Under the pieces are notes generated by a model. That model did no database searches. It saw only the letters and a list, made by a program, of their open reading frames with translations, and was not told where the DNA came from. Source: Chlamydiia bacterium (GTDB taxonomy: Bacteria > Chlamydiota > Chlamydiia > Chlamydiales > FEN-1388). Taken from it: 12,559 nt of DNA. Made by a program: the position numbers and the translations under genes. Shown piece after piece: positions 7,725-12,559 of the stretch (position 1 is the stretch's first letter; each line of letters begins with the position of its first letter). The stretch is taken from positions 1-12,559 of the forward strand of contig JAQGPK010000169.1 in the NCBI GenBank assembly GCA_028293095.1. The letters are read 5' to 3'.

Positions 7725-7733
7725 AAAATAAAA

Positions 7734-8231
7734 TCACATTTGTTCCCGTTTACGTTCACGTAATTCTTCTTTGATACCAGGTTCCATACAACCAGTAATT
7801 GCACTGGAAACAAGCCAAACTGCTGAGGTAATAGCAAAAGCAGATAGAGAAATGGGCGATTGTAGATCAAAAATTGGACAAGCAATCTTGCACACAAGAC
7901 TTGCAAGAGTTGTGAGTTTGCTACACTCTCTGAGAGCAACTGCAGTATCAACAAGTATGAATGTATATTTTTGCAAAGAACTAAGCGCCTTGCTGTTATA
8001 GGAAGTAAATTTAGGAATAAGAATGTTTGAACCTTCAAACACTTCTACTTCATTTCGCTCTTTCCAAGAAGCAATAGCTGCTTCACAAGCAAAATTCTCA
8101 ATAACTGGAGTACCACTACAACAGGTCAATGAAAAGAGACTCATCTTATAAGGACTAATAAACTCATAAGTGATAGGTCCGCCCTGTTCTTGATTTACGC
8201 CAATTTCCCACAAACTCCGCTTACGGCTCAA
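7734..8231 (-). CDS. Hypothetical protein with a bilobed hydrophobic C-terminal region (Inc-like candidate)
   Basis: No family recognised. The frame gives 165 residues from a TTG start. That start is favoured because AGGGAG lies five bases upstream; the first in-frame ATG, 29 codons later (8144), has no good site. Residues 1-80 are soluble-looking and include a CC pair (37-38). Near the end are two hydrophobic lobes, 106-121 and 127-149, joined by DLQSP and followed by a charged tail (KEELRERKREQ). Two closely spaced membrane segments with a short turn are the hallmark of chlamydial inclusion-membrane (Inc) proteins, although the first lobe here is short and contains a lysine. It is convergent with the ubiquitin protease gene (9 bases between stops) and divergent from the F-box-like gene, which suggests an effector neighbourhood. 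Confidence is moderate that it is a gene and low that it is an Inc. Confidence 0.6.
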   Translation of the reverse strand: MSRKRSLWEIGVNQEQGGPITYEFISPYKMSLFSLTCCSGTPVIENFACEAAIASWKERNEVEVFEGSNILIPKFTSYNSKALSSLQKYTFILVDTAVALRECSKLTTLASLVCKIACPIFDLQSPISLSAFAITSAVWLVSSAITGCMEPGIKEELRERKREQM

Positions 8232-8254
8232 TACCTCTCCCTCTTACAAGGCTT

Positions 8255-8283
8255 GGCATAAAAAATCTCCATTTTACTATCAA
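8255..8283 (-). promoter_or_regulatory. Possible leftward promoter
   Basis: On the minus strand, TTGATA at 8283-8278 is followed after 17 bases by TATGCC at 8260-8255, about 24 bases ahead of the TTG start of the leftward gene. The -35 match is good (5 of 6) but the -10 is poor (3 of 6), so this is only a candidate. The surrounding 200 bases are very AT-rich and hold no other gene. Confidence 0.25.
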
Positions 8284-8362
8284 ATTAGTAATTCAATTAA
8301 AATAACATAATTTTTACTAAAAAATCTACTTAACCCACACTTTTTTAATAATTCAATACTTA

Positions 8363-8391
8363 TAGACAAAATTTTTACTATTTACTATAGT
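8363..8391 (+). promoter_or_regulatory. Sigma70/sigma66-type promoter for the F-box-like gene
   Basis: TAGACA (8363-8368) and TATAGT (8386-8391) are separated by exactly 17 bases, and each matches the consensus hexamer at 5 of 6 positions. Transcription would start near 8398 and give a leader of about 33 bases, containing GAAGGTG a few bases before the ATG. The gene would therefore have its own transcript, independent of the ubiquitin protease gene. In such AT-rich DNA some matches are expected by chance, but the spacing and position are good. Confidence 0.5.
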
Positions 8392-8430
8392 TATTAGTGC
8401 GATACCTAATATTTACCATGAAGGTGCAAA

Positions 8431-9756
8431 ATGGTCACTGCAATTATCCCAGGTCAAATTCCTTATCCTTTTCTTGCAGTCAAACCACTTCCCATCCACC
8501 TACCCTCTTCATATAAAGGGCGATGTATTCGTTGGATACGACATGCAGTTTTTGTGGTTATTGATACAATCAAGCGACTCTTTCAAAAAGCTCTGGAAAA
8601 TTTAAAGCTTGTACAAACAGCTAAGAGGTTCCCATTGCAGAAGGTAGCGGAAGAACACCTTTCTATGATTACAGGCTTTCTTGATACGCAAACTCTCATG
8701 CGGCTGACTGCAACAAATCATCACTTTCGTAGTGAACGAGTTGAGTTCTTAAAAGGCCACAATCAGGCGATGACTACGCTTATCAATTATCTCGGAAAAG
8801 ATTTCAATAAACTACATGATGATGATAGAACTCTTCTTCAAAATGTCATTGGGCCTACCATTCACACTTTAGGTTATATACCTCACATCCAAGAGAGCAA
8901 TCTGCCACGTTTAGAGCTGATTTGCACTTTTTTCCCTCACTTGCGCAACTTCGATTATCATCCCCTAGTAGGCGAACTCAGTCACATACTACGGCTTGCT
9001 CAACTTAAAAACCTGTATTATGATGGTTTGTTCGCTGAAGACCTTTATTTACCTCTACTTCTACATAAGCTACCAGAGATCGAGGAGCTACGCTTAAACG
9101 TTCTACTCTTCTCTGATAGTATAGTAGAGGCTATCATTCAAGAAGGCAAAAAAATTAAAAGCCTTACTCTAGGGAATTTGAGTTGTCTCAATGCAAATAC
9201 AGTCCTACAAATTTTAAATAATATCCCTACTCTCGAAAAGATTTCTCTTGAATATTATTCTGCTACAGCTACAGCGAGTTGGATAGAAATCATAAAAAGC
9301 ATCCAAAACATAAAAAACATAAAACAGCTGACGCTACATCGCCTTCCTGAAGAATTCAATTGGAGAGAATGTCTGCCTTATTTCCATCACCTTGAACACC
9401 TCACGATAGATAATCTGGCTCATGCTGCCCCCCAAGATAGTGATGTGCTTAACCTTATTACCCATCTCCCACAACTTCAAAGTCTACAAATAGGATGGTG
9501 TCCACGGCTTACAAGAGATGGTTTACAAAATATAGCCTTTGCTATCGCGAGAAAACCACAAAAGTTACAAAGCCTCATACTTGCCGGATGTACCCATTCC
9601 TCCAGTTACGATCCAATCGGATGGAGTAATCCTGGTGAGATAAGAGCTGATTACACTGAGTGTATAAAAATACTTCAGTCACACCTAAAAACAGTGGTCA
9701 TTGATCATGAATATAGAAGAAACGATTTTAAAGATAAGTGTCAATCTCATCAGTAA
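8431..9756 (+). CDS. F-box-like / leucine-rich-repeat protein, probable host-directed effector
   Basis: A 441-residue protein. Residues 66-100 (RFPLQKVAEEHLSMITGFLDT... to ...HHFRS) match the F-box pattern: a leading LP-like position (PLQ), a helix, a short FLDxxTL segment and a hydrophobic helix ending in HxFR. Residues 155-425 carry degenerate leucine-rich repeats of the long, AMN1/F-box-partner kind, e.g. LPEIEELRLNVL (214-225), KIKSLTLGNL (241-250), LEHLTIDNL (321-329), LQSLQIGWCPRLTRDGLQ (349-366) and LQSLILAGC (379-387). F-box proteins use the F-box to bind Skp1 in an SCF ubiquitin ligase, while the LRRs hold the substrate. In a bacterium this would mean recruiting the host ligase after secretion. 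Residues 30-60 form a basic, hydrophobic segment that could be a membrane-associated helix. The ATG follows AAGGTG at good spacing. The LRR call is firm; the F-box call is by pattern only, and secretion is inferred. Confidence 0.8.
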   Translation: MVTAIIPGQIPYPFLAVKPLPIHLPSSYKGRCIRWIRHAVFVVIDTIKRLFQKALENLKLVQTAKRFPLQKVAEEHLSMITGFLDTQTLMRLTATNHHFRSERVEFLKGHNQAMTTLINYLGKDFNKLHDDDRTLLQNVIGPTIHTLGYIPHIQESNLPRLELICTFFPHLRNFDYHPLVGELSHILRLAQLKNLYYDGLFAEDLYLPLLLHKLPEIEELRLNVLLFSDSIVEAIIQEGKKIKSLTLGNLSCLNANTVLQILNNIPTLEKISLEYYSATATASWIEIIKSIQNIKNIKQLTLHRLPEEFNWRECLPYFHHLEHLTIDNLAHAAPQDSDVLNLITHLPQLQSLQIGWCPRLTRDGLQNIAFAIARKPQKLQSLILAGCTHSSSYDPIGWSNPGEIRADYTECIKILQSHLKTVVIDHEYRRNDFKDKCQSHQ

Positions 9757-9788
9757 GAGCATCCACTGAAATACTATGAGAGAGAAAA

Positions 9789-9880
9789 TGGTGGAGGGGG
9801 TGGGATTCGAACCCACGGTACGATTTTAGTCGTACACACGCTTTCCAAGCGGGCTCCTTAAGCCACTCGGACACCCCTCC
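9789..9880 (-). tRNA. tRNA-Ser, anticodon GGA
   Basis: Read on the minus strand, the acceptor arm GGAGGGG pairs fully with CCCCTCC, the discriminator is A, and CCA is encoded. A three-base-pair D stem (TCC/GGA), the anticodon loop TTGGAAA, a long variable arm (GTACGA/TCGTAC) and the T arm GTGGG-TTCGAAT-CCCAC all fold as a class II serine tRNA reading UCC and UCU. The anticodon stem has one mismatch: position 28 is C and 42 is U, where the E. coli counterpart has an A-U pair. A GGCGC-rich stretch follows a possible -10 about 20 bases upstream. The 3' end faces the effector genes on the left. Confidence 0.96.
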
Positions 9881-9899
9881 ATCAAAAATTGGTGCGCCT

Positions 9900-9905
9900 A
9901 GAATA
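9900..9905 (-). promoter_or_regulatory. Possible -10 element of the tRNA-Ser promoter
   Basis: On the minus strand TATTCT is followed by AGGCGCACC, a GC-rich segment between the -10 and the probable start, as is common for stable RNA promoters. There is no good -35 hexamer at 17 bases (ACTCTC), so this is a weak call based mainly on position, about 20 bases ahead of the mature tRNA 5' end. Confidence 0.3.
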
Positions 9906-9936
9906 CTCTTTTTACGATTTTTGAGAGTAGAAAAAA

Positions 9937-9960
9937 GAGAAAAAGCATACACTATTTCTC
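9937..9960. promoter_or_regulatory. Inverted repeat upstream of the metal importer operon, possible operator
   Basis: GAGAAA and TTTCTC flank a 12-base centre containing GCATAC, making a 24-base symmetric element that ends 29 bases before the first codon of the metal-binding protein. Zur- and Fur-type regulators bind AT-rich palindromes of about this size at such operons, but this sequence does not match a consensus I know. The DNA here is A-rich, so the symmetry may be accidental. Confidence 0.25.
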
Positions 9961-9989
9961 AATAGACCTCTCATAGATCAGGAAGCTGC

Positions 9990-10835
9990 ATGCAAATTAT
10001 AAAAAAATTAATTACAACCTTCTTTCTTCTCCTCCCTATACTTGCTGTAGCCGAGCCTACTTCTGTTCTGATTACTGTTGCCCCTTATACTGAGATTGTC
10101 CAAAAAATCGGTGGCGGTGCCATACAGGTGCTCTTAATCGTGCCACAAGGAGCAGACTCTCACAATTACGAGCCAACTTTTAATGAAATTCAAGCAATAA
10201 GTAAGGCTAAAATCTGGTTTTGTCTTGGAGAGCCTTTTGAAGCTCGGCTTCAGACCGCACTCCAAAGTCACAATAAAGCTATGATTGTCTCTGATTTACG
10301 AAAAAATCTTCACTTATCCTCTCACGACCATTGCCACTGTGATCATGTCGGCGGCTTTGACCCCCATATCTGGATGAGCCCAAAACTCATGATCACACAA
10401 GCGCAAACCATTGCGCAAGGACTTGCCGAAATTCTTCCAGAGAAAAAGTCCGAGATTGAGGAAAACTTGAAAAAAGTAATTAACGAGCTTCAGACACTCG
10501 ACAAGTCTATTCGCAAAGAGCTCGAAAATGTACAAGGGGCAACCATTATGGTAGGTCATCCCTCCTACGGCTACTTTTGCGAGGAGTATCACCTGCACCA
10601 ATTTCCTATTGAACAAGAAGGGAAAGATCCCACCGCCAAAGAGCTCACAACGATCCTAGAAGAGGGGCGTAAATTAAAAATTAAAAAAATATTTATTCAA
10701 GGCTATGGCCATAAAGGAGCGTCCCTTATCGCTCATGAAATTGGCGCTACCGTGACATGCTTGAATCCCTATTCACCTCACTATTTCGAGATGATGCTTG
10801 GGATTGCAAAAGAGTTTAAAGAGGCCAGCGAATGA
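9990..10835 (+). CDS. Exported metal-binding protein of a zinc/manganese ABC importer (ZnuA/TroA family)
   Basis: The solute-binding protein that captures a divalent metal outside the inner membrane and delivers it to the permease. The 281-residue product has a signal peptide (1-21, cleavage after AVA). The cluster A-I fold shows the three metal-binding histidines in their usual settings: H58 in SHNYEP, H126 in DPHIWMSP and H190 in MVGHPSYGYF. A His/Cys loop, HDHCHCDH (112-119), precedes the second ligand. Such histidine-rich loops are typical of zinc-specific ZnuA and usually absent in manganese or iron relatives, which favours zinc. AGGAAG lies four bases before the ATG. The gene is first in an operon, overlapping the ATPase gene by ATGA. 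It resembles the chlamydial CT415 locus, not YtgA, as far as I can judge from context. Metal choice is inferred. Confidence 0.9.
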   Translation: MQIIKKLITTFFLLLPILAVAEPTSVLITVAPYTEIVQKIGGGAIQVLLIVPQGADSHNYEPTFNEIQAISKAKIWFCLGEPFEARLQTALQSHNKAMIVSDLRKNLHLSSHDHCHCDHVGGFDPHIWMSPKLMITQAQTIAQGLAEILPEKKSEIEENLKKVINELQTLDKSIRKELENVQGATIMVGHPSYGYFCEEYHLHQFPIEQEGKDPTAKELTTILEEGRKLKIKKIFIQGYGHKGASLIAHEIGATVTCLNPYSPHYFEMMLGIAKEFKEASE

Positions 10836-11587
10836 CTTCCACGCCTTCCTCTTCGCCTCTTCCCATCTCCATCCAAGATCTCTCCTTTGGCTATAATAAA
10901 GGCGAGCCTACCATTACCCATGCAACGTTTGATGTGAAAGAGGGTGAGTTCATAGGCATCATTGGTCCAAATGGGGGTGGAAAGACAACGCTCTTAAAAC
11001 TACTGATGGGCTTTTTGGATCCCTGGAAAGGTTCCATTTCTATCTTCGGACAATCTCCAAAAAAGCATCCGAACGGCATTGCCTACGTCCCACAGCAGCT
11101 GCGTTTTGATAAGCAATTTCCCATCACAACATTCGAACTTGTTCTGGGAGGCCGCCTCTCAAATCTTCCTTGGTGGGGGTCTTTTTCAAAAGAAGATCGA
11201 GAAAGAGCTCTTCACTCTCTCGAACAGGTGCATTTGAGCGACTATGCTAAAAAACCTTTTGGAACACTCTCAGGAGGTCAAGCTCAGCGTGCTCTCATCG
11301 CAAGAGCTTTAACATCCAATCCAAAAATACTTCTCCTTGATGAGCCAACATCTAGTGTCGATGCACAAGCAGAAGCTGATATTCATGAACTCCTCTCTAA
11401 AATTCGCAAAAACCTCACGATCCTCATGGTCACTCATGATATCCGTTCAGTCATCAATCACGTTGAACGTGTCCTCTGCGTACAAGGAAGAGTCGAATCG
11501 ATGAGCCCTGCAGAACTTTGCGAACACTTTGCGCTCGGGCTCTACCATTTTCCATTAATTCAAACCCCTCAATCTCACTTAACATAA
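10832..11587 (+). CDS. ABC transporter ATPase of the metal importer (ZnuC/MntB type)
   Basis: The cytoplasmic nucleotide-binding subunit that powers import. All ABC motifs are present in the 251-residue protein: Walker A GPNGGGKTT (45-53), Q-loop glutamine at 88-89 in VPQQL, signature LSGGQ (146-150), Walker B ILLLDEP (166-172), D-loop SSVD (174-177) and switch histidine H202 in THD. The segment VPQQLRFDKQFPITTFELVLGGR is the form found in metal-type (family 3 permease) ATPases. Its ATG overlaps the stop of the binding protein gene (ATGA), indicating coupled translation, and the permease gene follows after four bases. It corresponds in position to chlamydial CT416. The subunit role is secure; zinc as substrate depends on the neighbour. 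Confidence 0.94.
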   Translation: MTSTPSSSPLPISIQDLSFGYNKGEPTITHATFDVKEGEFIGIIGPNGGGKTTLLKLLMGFLDPWKGSISIFGQSPKKHPNGIAYVPQQLRFDKQFPITTFELVLGGRLSNLPWWGSFSKEDRERALHSLEQVHLSDYAKKPFGTLSGGQAQRALIARALTSNPKILLLDEPTSSVDAQAEADIHELLSKIRKNLTILMVTHDIRSVINHVERVLCVQGRVESMSPAELCEHFALGLYHFPLIQTPQSHLT

Positions 11588-11591
11588 GCTT

Positions 11592-12419
11592 ATGACCTCA
11601 TTTTTTGAAGCACTTGCTACAAACCATCTCCTTCTTTGGGCAACGCTTGCTGGCCTTGCAGCATCTGTTGCTGGCGGCATTATGGGATCTTATGTTGTTG
11701 TGAAACGGATTGCGTTCATTTCTGGATCAATTTCCCACTCTGTACTCGCAGGAATTGGTCTTTTTTTATGGCTTGAGAGAACCCATGGCATCACCTGGGT
11801 GTCTCCTTTAAGTGGAGCTCTTATCGCGAGCATTCTCTCTGCACTTTTAATCGGCTGGATCCATATGTCCTACCGCCAGCGCGAAGACTCTGTTATTGCA
11901 GCTGTCTGGTCTATTGGCATGGCAGTGGGTGTCCTTTTCTTATCTCTCACCCCAGGGTTTACTACAGAACTTGCCAATTTTTTAGTGGGCAATATTTTAT
12001 GGGTATCCCCGCATGATCTTTTGGTACTGACAATACTTGATGTGATTGTGATTGCGATTGTAGCTCTTCTATATGAACGGCTTCTTGCCATCTGCTTTGA
12101 CGAAGAACAGGCTCGTTTGCAAGGCCTTCAAGTCAATAAGCTCTATATCCTTCTACTTACCCTCATCGCCATTACAGTCGTGCTCCTCATGCAGGTGGTA
12201 GGAGTAATCCTCGTCATGACCATGCTCACAATCCCTGCAACGATTGCCAACCTCTTTACCAAACAACTTTCAAAAATGATGGTTCTATCTGTTTTTTTGA
12301 GTTGTATATTTTCTTTTTTAGGAACTTTTCTTGCTTTCCACTTAGACTTACCGGTAGGAGCGACGATTGCACTCCTCACAGGCGCAAGTTACGTCATTTC
12401 ACTCGCCTTTAGAAAATAA
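11592..12419 (+). CDS. ABC-3 family permease of the metal importer (ZnuB/MntC type)
   Basis: The membrane channel subunit of the importer. The 275-residue sequence has about eight hydrophobic segments (near 12-33, 43-63, 72-93, 101-120, 140-162, 185-218 as two, 229-249 and 253-272). Family features include the early GSYVVVKRIAFISGSISHSVLAGIG block, REDSVIAAVWSIGMAVG (97-113), the cytoplasmic loop FDEEQARLQG (169-178) that contacts the ATPase, and MTMLTIPATIA in the sixth helix region. It starts four bases after the ATPase stop with no clear ribosome binding site, so translation is probably coupled. It is the last gene of the three-gene operon and matches the position of chlamydial CT417. Confidence 0.93.
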   Translation: MTSFFEALATNHLLLWATLAGLAASVAGGIMGSYVVVKRIAFISGSISHSVLAGIGLFLWLERTHGITWVSPLSGALIASILSALLIGWIHMSYRQREDSVIAAVWSIGMAVGVLFLSLTPGFTTELANFLVGNILWVSPHDLLVLTILDVIVIAIVALLYERLLAICFDEEQARLQGLQVNKLYILLLTLIAITVVLLMQVVGVILVMTMLTIPATIANLFTKQLSKMMVLSVFLSCIFSFLGTFLAFHLDLPVGATIALLTGASYVISLAFRK

Positions 12420-12449
12420 AAAAGGCCTTGGAATTTCTTCCAAAGCCTT
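12414..12449 (-). terminator. Intrinsic terminator for the tRNA-Ser(GCU) transcript
   Basis: The segment 12422-12449 forms a stem of AAGGC/GCCTT and TTGGAA/TTCCAA with one mismatch between them and a four-base loop. Read leftward, it is followed directly by TTTTTATTTTC, so it terminates transcription of the leftward serine tRNA, ending 8 bases past the mature tRNA 3' end. In the rightward direction no T-run follows the hairpin, so it is not a good terminator for the importer operon, though its hairpin could protect that mRNA's 3' end. Confidence 0.8.
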
Positions 12450-12456
12450 GGATGTA

Positions 12457-12545
12457 TGGAAAGAGAGGGATTTGAACCCTCGATACCCGATTAAGGGTAT
12501 ACGTCCTTAGCAGGGACGCGCTTTCGGCCACTCAGCCATCTTTCC
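12457..12545 (-). tRNA. tRNA-Ser, anticodon GCU
   Basis: Read on the minus strand, the acceptor GGAAAGA pairs with TCTTTCC, the discriminator is A, and the next bases are TAC, so CCA is not encoded and must be added by nucleotidyltransferase. The anticodon stem CGTCC/GGACG is fully paired around CTGCTAA (GCU, reading AGC and AGU). A long variable arm (ATACCC/GGGTAT) and the T arm GAGGG-TTCAAAT-CCCTC complete a class II serine tRNA. Only 14 bases of upstream sequence are visible, so its promoter lies outside the window. Confidence 0.97.
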
Positions 12546-12559
12546 ATTAAAACTTTACT

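Noticed and set aside
9746..9780. Interrupted inverted repeat (CTCAT...ATGAG with CAGT...ACTG inside) near the end of the F-box-like gene as a terminator
   Set aside because: The stem is broken by an unpaired stretch and no T-run follows on either strand.
9728..9952. Leftward open frame across the tRNA-Ser(GGA) gene
   Set aside because: It covers the whole tRNA and its translation is that of the tRNA sequence, so it is not a protein gene.

Overview
The window reads as chromosomal DNA of an AT-rich, host-associated bacterium, most likely an amoeba-associated ('environmental') member of the Chlamydiae. Three things point there. An exported zinc-binding protein, an ABC ATPase and an ABC permease lie in the order of the chlamydial CT415-CT416-CT417 type locus. 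A eukaryote-like ubiquitin-specific protease sits close to an F-box/leucine-rich-repeat-like protein, a pairing known from amoeba-infecting chlamydiae. Between them lies a small protein with two closely spaced hydrophobic lobes, as in inclusion-membrane proteins. The placement is inferred from gene content and remembered family features; no search was run.

Layout. (1) Positions 1-543: the tail of an upstream gene overlaps a small exported CxxC protein. (2) Positions 544-1103: no credible gene, but a family of short repeats arranged as a large, nearly perfect inverted repeat. (3) Positions 1104-6190: a leftward KdsC-like HAD phosphatase that, oddly, carries a signal peptide, diverging from a rightward pair in which an HI0933/YhiN-family flavoprotein is translationally coupled to a bifunctional proline catabolic enzyme, PutA. 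(4) Positions 6261-9756: an island of probable host-directed proteins, namely a ubiquitin-specific protease, a leftward small membrane-protein candidate with a TTG start, and an F-box-like/LRR protein behind a good sigma70-type promoter. (5) Positions 9789-12545: two leftward serine tRNA genes (anticodons GGA and GCU) flank a rightward three-gene zinc/manganese-type ABC importer operon. A strong intrinsic terminator for the GCU tRNA lies just after the permease gene.

How the genes may work together. PutA would turn host-derived proline into glutamate, and the importer would supply zinc or a related metal during intracellular growth. The ubiquitin protease and F-box-like protein could remove and direct ubiquitin on host proteins, respectively. 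The KdsC-like enzyme belongs by family to Kdo/lipopolysaccharide synthesis, but its exported form and altered motifs leave its role open. The most interesting items are the ubiquitin-related island beside a tRNA gene, the exported KdsC-like protein, and the inverted repeat.
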